Positions 7,639-16,487 of a stretch of 64,000 bases of DNA are shown piece by piece. The stretch's first letter is position 1. The number at the start of each line of letters is the position of its first letter. Source of the stretch: Actinomyces naeslundii (GTDB lineage: Bacteria; Actinomycetota; Actinomycetes; Actinomycetales; Actinomycetaceae); the NCBI RefSeq assembly GCF_001956585.1, contig NZ_MSRR01000019.1, forward strand, positions 1 through 64,000, in the 5' to 3' direction. The notes beneath the pieces were generated by a model that was not told the origin of the DNA, did no database searches, and saw only the letters and a list, made by a program, of their open reading frames with translations. Both the position numbers and the translations under genes were made by a program.

Positions 7639-8718
7639 CTACTGCGCCGGCCAGCCACCGGGCTGGTTGTACTGGCCCGGCTGCACGGGCTGAGTGAACA
7701 CCGAGGGCTGCTCCGGCCCCGGCTGCTGCTGAACCGGTTGCTGCCCGGCCCAGCCGAACTGGGCGGTCGGAGCCGTCTGCGGGTACTGGGGGTACTGGGG
7801 CGCTCCGGCCCCGGTTGCCGAGGGCGCGTAAGGGGCTGATTGAGCGGCCGGCGCAGGCTGCTGGTACTGGGGCTGCTGCGCGTACTGGCCCCCCTGAGCC
7901 TGCTGGTCCGTCTGCCAGGCGCCCTGGGTGTAGACGTTCGGGGCTCCGGGCTCTGCGCCGGTCATCCCGCCGAATGATCCGGCTGCGGTGGTCGGGGCGG
8001 GCGTGGCGCTCGCTGCGGCCAGCTTGGAGCGCCAGGCCATACCGCCGGCACCCATGCCGATCCCGATGATGGCGATGATGATCGCGCCGACGAGCCCGAA
8101 CAGTGACAGCAGGGTGCTCTTCGCCGACGAGGGGGCGACGATCTCCCCCACGGAGACTCCCGAGGCGCTGCTGCAGTCGACGGTGTAGGCGCCCGACTCC
8201 TTGGAGGAGAAGGTTGTGAAGAGCTTGGAGCCCTTGACCTTGGTGGACGATGAGCTGGACTTCGTGGTGACATCGTCGCCGTTGGGTGAGGTGACTGAGC
8301 AGTCCGGTGCGTCGTCACCGTCGCTGTAGAAGAGTCCGTAGGTGCTGCCCTTGTCCAGCTCGACCGTGGCGGCCTGATCGTCCGGAAGGCTCGTGATGGT
8401 GGCGTCGAACTGTCCGCGGGTCACCGAGGAACCGATCCCACCGATGATGGCCAGGAGGAGGACGGCGAGTCCGGCCGCGGCCAGGACAGTCGGAGCCGTG
8501 AGGCTCTTCGACGTCGTTGGCTGGTTGGCGGCTCCCGGGTAGATGGCCTCAGATGTCTGGAAGGGGTCGGCCGACGGGTACTGAGCAGGCTGCCCTCCGG
8601 CCAGGGCCGGGTCATAGCTGCTCGCCGGCCAGCCGGCTGAGCTCGCGGAGTGCTGGGAGCCGGGAACGGATCCGGGGTACTGCGAGCCGGGGTACTGGTA
8701 GCCGGGATACTGGGACAT
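7639..8718 (-). CDS. Membrane protein with Tyr/Pro/Gln-rich ends, function unknown
   Basis: No family is recognised for this 359-residue protein. The N-terminus carries short repeats of the type (S)QYPG, and the C-terminal third is rich in Gln, Pro, Ala and Tyr (repeats such as QYPQYPQ and QYAQQPQYQQP). Two hydrophobic helices, near residues 78-98 and 194-217, bracket a domain of about 95 residues that contains two cysteines (DDAPDCSVTS and YTVDCSSASG), probably a disulfide outside the cell. The disordered Pro/Tyr tails are common in actinobacterial membrane proteins that cluster at the division site, but that role is only a guess here. The start is supported by GGAAGG six bases upstream. Confidence 0.75.
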   Translation of the reverse strand: MSQYPGYQYPGSQYPGSVPGSQHSASSAGWPASSYDPALAGGQPAQYPSADPFQTSEAIYPGAANQPTTSKSLTAPTVLAAAGLAVLLLAIIGGIGSSVTRGQFDATITSLPDDQAATVELDKGSTYGLFYSDGDDAPDCSVTSPNGDDVTTKSSSSSTKVKGSKLFTTFSSKESGAYTVDCSSASGVSVGEIVAPSSAKSTLLSLFGLVGAIIIAIIGIGMGAGGMAWRSKLAAASATPAPTTAAGSFGGMTGAEPGAPNVYTQGAWQTDQQAQGGQYAQQPQYQQPAPAAQSAPYAPSATGAGAPQYPQYPQTAPTAQFGWAGQQPVQQQPGPEQPSVFTQPVQPGQYNQPGGWPAQ

Positions 8719-8817
8719 AGCTGGCCTTCCTGGTCCATCGTGTCCATGTCGGAGGCGTGCGGGAACATGTCATGAGGGCGGACGAGGCTCGATCGCGAGA
8801 CGGGAGCATCTCACAGA

Positions 8818-8831
8818 CATGTCTAGACATG
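8818..8831. promoter_or_regulatory. Perfect 14-bp palindrome CATGTCTAGACATG
   Basis: A perfect palindrome centred on CTAG lies midway between two divergent genes, about 100 bp upstream of the minus-strand start. A second ACATGTCATG copy is nearby at 8765-8774. Size and symmetry fit a dimeric repressor site; no regulator can be named. Confidence 0.4.
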
Positions 8832-9082
8832 AGTCGAGCGGTTGCCGTATGACTCCGGACAGAGTACCGGCTACCGGTGGGCATCCGCAGGCTGTGCGGC
8901 ACGCCGGGTCCCCAGTCGGCGCGACGCCCCGGGGCCCAAGCGTGCCGCGAGCGGTATCTGAGGCCGTGCCCGCGGCGGTGCCAGGGGCATCGACTCGTTG
9001 AACGGGGCCGCCGCCTCCACCGCATCGAACCCATGACGCTGGTGCGCCCGGCCGGTGGGGACTGAAACGGTCGGGAACCGGA

Positions 9083-9094
9083 TAGGGTGGCCCC
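9083..9094 (+). promoter_or_regulatory. -10 box for leaderless metG transcript
   Basis: TAGGGT (9083-9088) is followed by six bases and the metG ATG, with no Shine-Dalgarno sequence. Confidence 0.5.
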
Positions 9095-10942
9095 ATGACC
9101 CACATCCTGTCCGCAGTCGCCTGGCCGTACGCCAACGGCCCGCGTCACATCGGCCACGTCGCCGGCTTCGGTGTTCCCTCAGACGTCTTCTCGCGTTACA
9201 TGCGCATGGCCGGTCATGACGTCCTCATGGTCTCGGGCACCGATGAGCACGGCACCCCGATCCTCGTTGCCGCCGACGAGGAGGGCCTCAGCGCCCGTGA
9301 GCTCGCCGACCGCAACAACCGGCTCATCGTCGAGGACCTCGTGGCCCTGGGCCTGTCCTACGACCTGTTCACCCGTACTACCGCAGGCAACCACTACCAC
9401 GTGGTCCAGGACATGTTCACCACCGTGCGGGACAACGGCTACATGGTCCAGCAGGTGACCCGTTCGGCGATCTCCCCCTCCACCGGACGCACCCTGCCCG
9501 ACCGTTACATCGAGGGCACCTGCCCGATCTGCGGTGCCGAGGGCGCCCGCGGGGACCAGTGCGACACCTGCGGCAACCAGCTCGATCCCACCGATCTCAT
9601 CAGCCCGCGCTCGCGGATCAACGGTGAGACCCCCGAGTTCGTGGAGACCACCCACTGGTTCCTGGACCTGCCCGCCCTGGCCCAGGCCCTGGGCGCCTGG
9701 CTCGACGAGCGCGAGGCCTCCGGTACCTGGCGGCCCAACGTCATCAAGTTCTCCCAGAACCTCCTGGGCGACATCCGCCCGCGTGCCATGACCCGCGACA
9801 TCGACTGGGGAATCCCGGTGCCCGGCTGGGAGGACCAGCCCACCAAGCGTCTCTACGTCTGGTTCGACGCCGTCATCGGCTACCTGTCCGCCTCCGTGGA
9901 GTGGGCGCGCCGCAGCGGCGACCCCGAGGCCTGGCGCGCCTGGTGGAACGACCCGCAGGCCCTGTCCTACTACTTCATGGGCAAGGACAACATCGTCTTC
10001 CACTCCCAGATCTGGCCCGCCGAGCTCCTGGGCTACAACGGCCAGGGCAAGAACGGCGGTGAGCCCGGACGCCTGGGCGTGCTCAACCTGCCCACCGAGG
10101 TGGTCTCCAGCGAGTTCCTCACTATGGAGGGCAAGAAGTTCTCCTCCTCCCACGGCATCGTCATCTACGTGCGTGACTTCCTTGAGCGCTACCAGGCCGA
10201 CGCCCTGCGCTACTTCATCTGCGCCGCCGGTCCGGAGACCGCGGACGCCGACTTCACCTGGGCGGAGTTCGTGCGTCGCACCAACGGCGAGCTCGTGGCC
10301 GGCTGGGGCAACCTGGTCAACCGCACCGCCTCCATGATCCACAAGCGCTTCGGGCAGATCCCCGAGCCCGGCGAGCTTCAGGACATCGACCGGGCCCTGC
10401 TCGACGCCGTCGAGGCCGGCTTCGCCTCCGTGGGCGACCTGATCGCCCAGCACCGGCAGAAAGCGGCCCTGGGGGAGGCGATGCGGCTGGTCGGCGAGGC
10501 CAACAAGTACGTCGCCGACACCCAGCCCTTCAAGCTCAAGGGCGACGACCCGGAGACCCAGGCCCGTCTGGCCACGGTCCTGCACACGCTGGCCCAGGTG
10601 GTCACCGATCTCAATCTCATGCTCTCGCCCTTCCTGCCGCACGCCGCCAACGATGTCGACCGGGTCCTGGGTGGAAACGGCCGGATCGCCCCGATGCCCC
10701 GCATCGAGGAGGTCGACGAGCTCGACCCCGAGCGTCTGCCCGAGGCCTTCGACGGGCGCACCGGCTACCCGATCATCACCGGCGACTACCAGGACGCCCC
10801 CACCTGGGAACGTCACCCGGTCACTGTCGGTACCCCCGTGGCCAAGCCGACTCCTGTGTTCACCAAGCTGGACGAGTCGATCATCGAGGCCGAGCTGGCC
10901 CGCTATGCCGGCTCCGTGCCCGACGACGTCACCGGCGCCTGA
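9095..10942 (+). CDS. metG: Methionine--tRNA ligase
   Basis: The 615-residue class I synthetase attaches methionine to initiator and elongator tRNA-Met. The HIGH motif is His18-Ile-Gly-His21, and the KMSKS equivalent is Lys348-Phe-Ser-Ser-Ser352 (KFSSS). A zinc knuckle C-x2-C-x9-C-x2-C begins near residue 146 (CPICG and CDTCG). The anticodon-binding helical domain occupies about residues 410-560. No C-terminal tRNA-binding appendix is present, which is normal for this form. tatD starts 6 bp downstream and is certainly co-transcribed, as in M. tuberculosis (Rv1007c-Rv1008 region). Confidence 0.96.
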   Translation: MTHILSAVAWPYANGPRHIGHVAGFGVPSDVFSRYMRMAGHDVLMVSGTDEHGTPILVAADEEGLSARELADRNNRLIVEDLVALGLSYDLFTRTTAGNHYHVVQDMFTTVRDNGYMVQQVTRSAISPSTGRTLPDRYIEGTCPICGAEGARGDQCDTCGNQLDPTDLISPRSRINGETPEFVETTHWFLDLPALAQALGAWLDEREASGTWRPNVIKFSQNLLGDIRPRAMTRDIDWGIPVPGWEDQPTKRLYVWFDAVIGYLSASVEWARRSGDPEAWRAWWNDPQALSYYFMGKDNIVFHSQIWPAELLGYNGQGKNGGEPGRLGVLNLPTEVVSSEFLTMEGKKFSSSHGIVIYVRDFLERYQADALRYFICAAGPETADADFTWAEFVRRTNGELVAGWGNLVNRTASMIHKRFGQIPEPGELQDIDRALLDAVEAGFASVGDLIAQHRQKAALGEAMRLVGEANKYVADTQPFKLKGDDPETQARLATVLHTLAQVVTDLNLMLSPFLPHAANDVDRVLGGNGRIAPMPRIEEVDELDPERLPEAFDGRTGYPIITGDYQDAPTWERHPVTVGTPVAKPTPVFTKLDESIIEAELARYAGSVPDDVTGA

Positions 10943-10948
10943 GCTCCT

Positions 10949-11875
10949 ATGAGCCCCAGGAAGCGCGATCGCTCATGGCCGCCGGCCGACGCCGTCGCCC
11001 CCCTGGCGGCTCCGGTCACCGACAACCACACGCACCTGCCGGTCGCGGCGGACGTCGACGGGCCCGGGTCCGAGGTGCCGCTGAGTGCCGCCGAGCTGGT
11101 TGAGCGCGCCGCCGCCGTCGGCGTGACCCGCGTGGTGACCTCCGCCTGCGAGGTCACCACCTGGGAGGAGAGCGTGGTCCTGGCCCGAGACCTGCCGGGC
11201 GTGCGCGTGGCCCTGGCCGTGCATCCCAATGAGGCCGTCCTCCACGCCGGGGTTCGCGAGACCGGGCCTGACGGGCTCGCTCCTCGTGCGCAGGAGCACC
11301 ACACCGAGCCGATCGAGTCCGTGATCGCCCGCCTGGAGGAGACGCTCAGGGCGAACGCCGACGTCGTCGTCGCCGTCGGAGAGAGCGGACTGGATTTCTT
11401 CCGCACCGGTGAAAAGGGCGCTGCCGCTCAGCGTGAGGCCTTCCGAGCGCACATCGCCCTGGCCAAGGACCTCGACCTGCCCCTGCAGATCCACGACCGC
11501 GACGCGCACGCCGCCTGCGTGGAGGTGCTGGAGGCTGACGGCGCCCCTGAGCGCACCGTGTTCCACTGCTTCTCAGGCGGCCCGGAACTGGCCGCCGTCT
11601 GCGCCGAGCGCGGCTGGTACGCCTCGATCGCGGGCCCGCTCACATATCCGGCCAACGGGCCCCTTCGCGAGGCCGCGGCCGTCCTGCCCGATGAGCTCCT
11701 CCTGGTGGAGACCGACGCGCCCTACCTTCCTCCCAAGCGCTGGCGCGGCCGGCCCAACGCCTCCTACCTCATGGGGGATACGGTCCGTTTCCTGGCCGAG
11801 CAGCGGGGGCTGAGCGAGGAGCTGCTCTGCCGTCGCCTGCAGGCCACCACCGAGACCGTCTACGGGGCCTGGTAG
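10949..11875 (+). CDS. tatD: TatD-family metal-dependent hydrolase / DNase
   Basis: The 308-residue TIM-barrel metal hydrolase belongs to the amidohydrolase superfamily; characterised members are 3'-5' DNases. Visible metal-site motifs are TDNHTHL near residue 24 (the HxH pair), VGESGLDF near residue 145 (Glu ligand), IHDRDAH near residue 180, VFHCFSG near 203 and the late ETDAPYL near residue 253. The last two are hallmarks of TatD. It is the second gene of the metG operon and precedes the Rpf genes, matching the metG-tatD-rpfB order of other actinobacteria. Confidence 0.92.
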   Translation: MSPRKRDRSWPPADAVAPLAAPVTDNHTHLPVAADVDGPGSEVPLSAAELVERAAAVGVTRVVTSACEVTTWEESVVLARDLPGVRVALAVHPNEAVLHAGVRETGPDGLAPRAQEHHTEPIESVIARLEETLRANADVVVAVGESGLDFFRTGEKGAAAQREAFRAHIALAKDLDLPLQIHDRDAHAACVEVLEADGAPERTVFHCFSGGPELAAVCAERGWYASIAGPLTYPANGPLREAAAVLPDELLLVETDAPYLPPKRWRGRPNASYLMGDTVRFLAEQRGLSEELLCRRLQATTETVYGAW

Positions 11876-12114
11876 GACGAGCCTCACCCCTGATGTCCTG
11901 CGGGGCGCGGGTCGTGAGCGTATCGGAGTCTGGCAAAGGGGCGCGCGCAGTCGTCATAGGACGGAATATGTCCGGACGAATCACTCCCAGGCTACCACCG
12001 TTCTTTCAGACTGGTCTCAGGCGGAAAGCAGCGAGGAATCAGGGGGTGCCCGCACGGTTCGGTCACAAGCCCTCGGGGTGTGAGCAGGCGCATTGGCACG
12101 CCCCTTGGTCATCG

Positions 12115-12125
12115 GTTACGGTGAC
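12115..12125 (+). promoter_or_regulatory. Promoter element shared by both G5/Rpf genes (copy 1)
   Basis: GTTACGGTGAC contains a TANNNT -10 hexamer (TACGGT, 12117-12122). It ends exactly 30 nt before the GTG start of the downstream gene. The second paralogue has GTTACCGTGAC with the same 30-nt spacing. A GAAGGAAG ribosome site follows at 12141-12148. Confidence 0.5.
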
Positions 12126-12155
12126 ATGCAGTCGTCAAACGAAGGAAGTTCTATC

Positions 12156-13172
12156 GTGGGTCGTCACTCCCAGACCAGCTCCCTGAGTACTACACTCGCC
12201 GGCCTTGGATCCATGGCCGCCAAGAAGCGGACCGCTCCCGGTGCTCACGGCCGCCGACGCGCCGAAGGCCCCGCCAAGACCGCACTGACCCCCATGCTCT
12301 TCAAGGCAGGGGGCGCCGCAGCCGCCTTCTCTCTGGCCGTCTCCGGAGCCGCCTACGCGGCCATCTCCGCCGGTGGTGACGAGGGGCATTCCTCCTCAGG
12401 CGGCTCCTTCGGACTGATCGGCGGTGAGGCCGATGGGAAGCCGAAGGCCACTGAGGCTCCCGAGAAGCAGGGGGCCGGCAAGATCGCCAGCGCGGAGATC
12501 TCCACCACCACCGTCGATGAGCCGCAGGTTCACGGCACGGTCCAGAAGGAGAGCGACGCCCTGCCCAAGGGTGAGACCAAGGTCGAGACCGCCGGCGTCG
12601 ACGGGCTCGTGCGCACCACCTACGAGATCACCACCCAGGACGGCAAGGAGATCTCCCGCACCCCGGTTGCGCAGGTCGTCGTCACCCAGAAGGTGGATGA
12701 GGTCGTCCTCGTCGGCACCGGGGCTCAGCAGGCGCAGCAGGACGCTGCAGCCGCCCAGCAGTCCTCCGGCGACTCCGCCGCACAGGACGCTCAGGGTGCT
12801 CAGGGCGCTCAGGGGAATGCCGCCCCCTCCACGCCCGCCCCGGCTGCCGACCCCGGCGCGGGGACCGACCCTGAGAGCGCCAAGGCCATCGCCCGGTCCA
12901 TGATGGCCGGCCATGGCTGGGGGGACTCCGAGTTCTCCTGCCTGGAGAACCTGTGGAACCGTGAGTCCAGCTGGAACTACCAGGCCGAGAACGCCTCCTC
13001 GGGCGCCTACGGCATCCCCCAGGCGCTGCCCGGCTCCAAGATGAGCGAGGTGGCCAGCGACTGGGAGACCAACCCCAGCACCCAGATCACCTGGGGCCTG
13101 AACTACATCTCCGGCCGCTACGGCACTCCTTGCTCCGCCTGGGCCCACTCCGAGTCCGTCGGCTGGTACTGA
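12156..13172 (+). CDS. Secreted G5-domain lytic transglycosylase-like protein
   Basis: A cell-wall protein of 338 residues. An N-terminal positively charged region and a hydrophobic segment (about residues 48-70) form an export signal or anchor. A G5 domain spans roughly residues 115-185 (VQKESDALPKGETKVET through TQKVDEVVLVGTG), followed by a Gln/Ala-rich linker. The last 95 residues form a lysozyme-like transglycosylase domain with CLENLWNRESSWNY (catalytic Glu in NRES) and GAYGIPQALPGSKM. It would cleave peptidoglycan glycan strands. The GTG start is preferred because GAAGGAAG lies seven bases upstream, as in the tandem paralogue; the ATG at 12093 has no ribosome site. Confidence 0.85.
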   Translation: MGRHSQTSSLSTTLAGLGSMAAKKRTAPGAHGRRRAEGPAKTALTPMLFKAGGAAAAFSLAVSGAAYAAISAGGDEGHSSSGGSFGLIGGEADGKPKATEAPEKQGAGKIASAEISTTTVDEPQVHGTVQKESDALPKGETKVETAGVDGLVRTTYEITTQDGKEISRTPVAQVVVTQKVDEVVLVGTGAQQAQQDAAAAQQSSGDSAAQDAQGAQGAQGNAAPSTPAPAADPGAGTDPESAKAIARSMMAGHGWGDSEFSCLENLWNRESSWNYQAENASSGAYGIPQALPGSKMSEVASDWETNPSTQITWGLNYISGRYGTPCSAWAHSESVGWY

Positions 13173-13212
13173 GTCGACCGGACCCGCTTGGGTTCGCAGG
13201 CATCTCGCATCA

Positions 13213-13249
13213 CGGCGGCGCCCCCTTCCTCGCGGAGTGGGCGCCGCCG
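13213..13249 (+). terminator. Intrinsic terminator-like hairpin
   Basis: An 11-bp all-GC stem (13213-13223 with 13239-13249) with a 15-nt loop lies 41 bp after the G5/transglycosylase gene. It has no T-tract. Confidence 0.6.
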
Positions 13250-13318
13250 GGCGTGTGTTGAGTGAGAGGCGACTCACATCGGGGTGAGGTGCCTTATTGT
13301 CAGGACCTTCGTCGTTCC

Positions 13319-13329
13319 GTTACCGTGAC
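13319..13329 (+). promoter_or_regulatory. Promoter element shared by both G5/Rpf genes (copy 2)
   Basis: GTTACCGTGAC carries TACCGT as a -10 hexamer and ends 30 nt before the GTG start of rpfB, the same layout as at 12115. The ribosome site GGAAGGA is at 13344-13350. Confidence 0.5.
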
Positions 13330-13359
13330 GCTCGTCGTCGATTGGAAGGACGTCTCCCC

Positions 13360-14286
13360 GTGACTCCCACCCCCCATCGCCACGCCCATGCCCTGCCGGA
13401 GGACCCGGGCGCCCCGGCCTCGCAGGAGGCGGACCAGGAACGCCGAAGCACACGCACCATGGCGCTGCGCGCCGGTCTGGCGGCCCTGGCCCTGTCGGTG
13501 GCGGTCTCAGGAGGTGCCTACGCCGCCGTGCGAGTCGGCCAGAACGGCTCGTCCTCCGACACGGCGAACCAGCACGCCGACATTCTCGGCGCCGAGGGCG
13601 GACGCAGTGGGGTCTCGGTCACGCCGAGTGCCCAGAAGGTGACCACGGAGACGGTTGATGCCACCGATCCCCACGGCACCGTCCAGCAGGAGAGCAGTGA
13701 CCTGCCTCAGGGCGAGACCAAGGTCGCCACGCCGGGTGTCGACGGCGTCGTGCGTACCACCTACGAGATCACCACCGTCGGCGGCAAGGAGGTCTCCCGC
13801 ACTCCGATCGCGCAGGTCGTCGTCACCCAGAAGGTGGATGAGGTCGTCCTCGTGGGTACCGGCGCCGCCAAGAAGCAGGAGCAGCCGCAGTCCCAGGAGC
13901 AGACCCCCGCGCCCTCGGCGCCGTCGGACTCCTCCGGCAGCTCCGGCAGCTCTGGCGGTTCTGGCAGCTCTGGCAGTTCTGGAGGTTCCGCAGACTCTGG
14001 AGGTTCGGCATCCGGCGGCAGCGCCGGCACGACCGGCGGTGACGTCGGTGACGACGTGTGGGCCAAGCTCGCTCAGTGCGAGTCCGGTGGTAACCCTCAG
14101 ACCAATACCGGCAATGGCTTCTACGGCATGTACCAGTTCACCCTGGAGACCTGGCAGGCCCTGGGCGGAACCGGTTACCCGCACGAGGCCGATGCCGCGA
14201 CCCAGACCGCCATGGCCAAGAAGCTTCAGGCTCAGTCCGGCTGGGGCCAGTGGCCCGGTTGCGCCGACAAGCTCGGCCTGCGCTGA
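13360..14286 (+). CDS. rpfB: Resuscitation-promoting factor, RpfB-like
   Basis: A secreted muralytic protein of 308 residues that hydrolyses peptidoglycan and can wake dormant actinobacterial cells. An N-terminal hydrophobic segment (about 39-59, ALSVAVSGGAYAAV) gives export or anchoring. A G5 domain spans about residues 100-170, then a Ser/Gly-rich linker. The C-terminal Rpf core of about 77 residues begins DDVWAKLAQCESGGNP, with the catalytic Glu in CESGG, and contains GFYGMYQFTLETWQ and WPGCADKLGL. The DUF348 repeats of mycobacterial RpfB are absent. Position upstream of rsmA-ispE matches Rv1009-Rv1010-Rv1011. The N-terminal and G5 parts closely resemble the preceding gene, so the pair arose by tandem duplication with exchange of the catalytic domain. 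Confidence 0.93.
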   Translation: MTPTPHRHAHALPEDPGAPASQEADQERRSTRTMALRAGLAALALSVAVSGGAYAAVRVGQNGSSSDTANQHADILGAEGGRSGVSVTPSAQKVTTETVDATDPHGTVQQESSDLPQGETKVATPGVDGVVRTTYEITTVGGKEVSRTPIAQVVVTQKVDEVVLVGTGAAKKQEQPQSQEQTPAPSAPSDSSGSSGSSGGSGSSGSSGGSADSGGSASGGSAGTTGGDVGDDVWAKLAQCESGGNPQTNTGNGFYGMYQFTLETWQALGGTGYPHEADAATQTAMAKKLQAQSGWGQWPGCADKLGLR

Positions 14287-14388
14287 GGCGCCGGAGCGGC
14301 CCGCGCGACCTGAGAGGCGCGACCGACCATGCAGGAAGCATACGGCGTGTTCCCAGGTAGCTCATAGTGACAACCATCTGACGCCGGT

Positions 14389-14400
14389 TACTGTGTCCCC
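14389..14400 (+). promoter_or_regulatory. -10 box for leaderless rsmA transcript
   Basis: TACTGT (14389-14394) lies six bases before the rsmA ATG. This supports the upstream ATG despite the non-conserved N-terminal extension it adds. Confidence 0.5.
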
Positions 14401-15498
14401 ATGACGTTGCCGGTACCCGATGCGCAGGTGCCCTCGGCAGGATCCGCCCGTATGGGCGGGCCTGACCCTGCAGGAACCCGCGAGACCGCCTCGGAGGTCT
14501 CATCCGACCCCGCCTGTGCGGACCGCACCCGCAAGGACCCTCACGATTCTCAGGGCCCCGCAGCGCCCGGCTCGCGAGCCTCCGGTCTCCTAGGGCCCAC
14601 CGAGGTCCGGGGCCTGTCCCAGGCGCTGGGGATCCGCCCCACCAAGACCCTGGGGCAGAACTTCGTCCACGACGCCGGCACCGTGCGCCGCATCGTGAAG
14701 AGCGCGGGCGTGCACCACGATGACACGATCCTGGAGATCGGGCCGGGACTGGGCTCCCTGACCCTGGCACTCCTGGAGACCGGGGCGCGCGTCATCGCCG
14801 TCGAGATCGATCCCCTCCTGGCCCGGGCCCTGCCTGTCACTGTTGCCAACCGCATGCCCCAGGCCGCCGGTCGCCTCAGCGTCATCGAGGCCGATGCGCT
14901 GAGCATCACCGGACCCGAGCCCCTGGGGGAGGCCGGGGCGCAGCCGCCCACCCGCCTCGTGGCGAACCTTCCCTACAACGTGGCCGTCCCCGTCCTGCTC
15001 ACCGTCCTGGAGGCGCTGCCCAGCCTGGAGACCATCACCGTCATGGTCCAGGCCGAGGTCGCCGACCGCCTCGCCGCCGAGCCCGGCTCGCGCACCTACG
15101 GCGTCCCCAGCGTCAAAGCCGCCTGGTATGCCGCCGTCCGCCGCACCCTGACCATCTCCCGGCACGTCTTCTGGCCCGTTCCCAACGTCGACTCGGCCCT
15201 CGTCGAGCTCGTCCGACGCCGCCCCCCGGTCACGCGCGCCACCCGCGAGCAGGTCTTCGCCGTCGTCGACGCCGCCTTCGCCCAGCGCCGTAAGACCCTG
15301 CGCAAGGCCCTGGCGAAGCTCGCCGGAGGAGCCGACGCCGCCGAGACCGCCCTGCGCGCCGCCGGCATCGACCCGGCGCGGCGCGGCGAGACCCTCGACA
15401 TCGCCGCCTTCGCCGCCCTGGCCGAGGCGCTGCACCCCGCCGATGCCGACGGCGCCGCCGCGTCCGCGTCTTCCTTCACCTCACAGGAGCAGTCATGA
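14401..15498 (+). CDS. rsmA: 16S rRNA dimethyladenosine transferase
   Basis: The 365-residue SAM-dependent enzyme dimethylates two adjacent adenines in the 3' hairpin of 16S rRNA during small-subunit assembly. [11 protein letters not shown] (81-91) is the conserved start of the family core, [13 protein letters not shown] is the SAM loop (112-124), and Asn189-Leu-Pro-Tyr192 is the catalytic NLPY motif. Residues 1-65 are a Pro/Ser/Asp-rich extension not typical of the family; an internal start at 14452 is possible, but the -10 box favours the first ATG. The stop overlaps the ispE start by 4 bp, so translation is probably coupled. Confidence 0.95.
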   Translation: MTLPVPDAQVPSAGSARMGGPDPAGTRETASEVSSDPACADRTRKDPHDSQGPAAPGSRASGLLGPTEVRGLSQALGIRPTKTLGQNFVHDAGTVRRIVKSAGVHHDDTILEIGPGLGSLTLALLETGARVIAVEIDPLLARALPVTVANRMPQAAGRLSVIEADALSITGPEPLGEAGAQPPTRLVANLPYNVAVPVLLTVLEALPSLETITVMVQAEVADRLAAEPGSRTYGVPSVKAAWYAAVRRTLTISRHVFWPVPNVDSALVELVRRRPPVTRATREQVFAVVDAAFAQRRKTLRKALAKLAGGADAAETALRAAGIDPARRGETLDIAAFAALAEALHPADADGAAASASSFTSQEQS

Positions 15499-16487
15499 GC
15501 CATCTGCGCGCCGTTCCCAGCGGTCCCACCAGTCCCTCTTGCGACTCATCGTCGGCCTCGCCCCGCAGCGGCTCGGCCAGCTCCGTGCGGGTCGAGGCCC
15601 CGGGCAAGGTCAACCTCTTCCTGTCCGTCGGCGCCCCCGGCCCCGACGGCTACCACCCGCTCACCACGGTCTTCCAGGCGGTCCGTCTCATCGAGACCGT
15701 CACCGCCCGCCGCCAGTCGGCCCAGGACCACGGCACCGTCACCCTCACTCTTGAGGAGCCCGATGCCGACGTCCCCACCGATGCCTCCAACCTGGCCGTG
15801 CGGGCCGCGAAGCTCCTGGCCGAGGCCACCGGTGTGGGAGAGGGCGTCGACCTCCTCCTGCGCAAGCGCGTTCCCGTCGCCGGCGGCATGGCCGGGGGAT
15901 CGGCCGACGCCGCTGCCGCCCTCGTGGCCTGCAACGCCCTGTGGGGCACGGGACTCCCTCTGCCCGAGCTCTCCGCCCTGGCCGCCCGCCTCGGGGCCGA
16001 CGTGCCCTTCCCCCTGACCGGGGCCACTGCCGTCGGAAGCGGCCGCGGCGACCTCGTCACCCCGATCATGACCCGAGGCTCCTACCACTGGGTCTTCGCC
16101 CTGGCCGAGGACGGGCTGTCCACGCCGGCGGTCTTCCGCCGCTTCGACGAGCTGGCCGGTGCCGGTGAACCCGCGGTGCGCGACGTGCCCGAGGCCCTGA
16201 CCGCGGCCCTGCGCGCCGGCGACGCCCGTGCTCTGGCGGACTCCCTTGACAACGACCTCCAGGCTGCCGCCCTCGACCTGCGCCCGGAGCTGGCCGAGGT
16301 CATCGCCGTGGCCGAGGAGGCCGGGGCCCTGCGCGCCATCGTCTCCGGCTCCGGACCCACCATCGCCGCTCTGGTCGAGGACCCCGGCAGCGCCCAGCGC
16401 GTCTCGCGCGCGCTGAAGGCCTCGGGCCTGGTCGCCGGTGTCCTGCGTGCCGACGCCCCCGTGTCCGGTGCCCGGGTGGTGGGCTGA
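15495..16487 (+). CDS. ispE: 4-diphosphocytidyl-2-C-methyl-D-erythritol kinase
   Basis: The 330-residue GHMP kinase phosphorylates CDP-methylerythritol in the non-mevalonate isoprenoid pathway, which supplies undecaprenyl phosphate for the wall and glycan genes of this window. The ATP-binding glycine-rich loop is [17 protein letters not shown] (127-143). The N-terminal APGKVNLFL (35-43) and [11 protein letters not shown] (51-61) are specific to IspE. The first 30 residues are a Ser-rich extension. The start is supported by AGGAG before the ATG and by the 4-bp overlap with rsmA. Confidence 0.95.
   Translation: MSHLRAVPSGPTSPSCDSSSASPRSGSASSVRVEAPGKVNLFLSVGAPGPDGYHPLTTVFQAVRLIETVTARRQSAQDHGTVTLTLEEPDADVPTDASNLAVRAAKLLAEATGVGEGVDLLLRKRVPVAGGMAGGSADAAAALVACNALWGTGLPLPELSALAARLGADVPFPLTGATAVGSGRGDLVTPIMTRGSYHWVFALAEDGLSTPAVFRRFDELAGAGEPAVRDVPEALTAALRAGDARALADSLDNDLQAAALDLRPELAEVIAVAEEAGALRAIVSGSGPTIAALVEDPGSAQRVSRALKASGLVAGVLRADAPVSGARVVG

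Larger units (their letters stand above)
8719..9094. other. Divergent intergenic region upstream of metG
   Basis: This 376-bp gap separates the divergent membrane protein gene and metG. No gene is supported; short frames here lack ribosome sites and family features. It holds the palindrome at 8818-8831 and the metG -10 box. Confidence 0.6.

Noticed and set aside
9179-10816. A 545-codon minus-strand frame across metG
   Set aside because: It is the antisense shadow of a clearly identified synthetase gene.
11876-12155. A c-di-AMP (ydaO-type) riboswitch upstream of the G5/Rpf genes
   Set aside because: This is a common location for one in actinobacteria, but I could not find its conserved motifs here.
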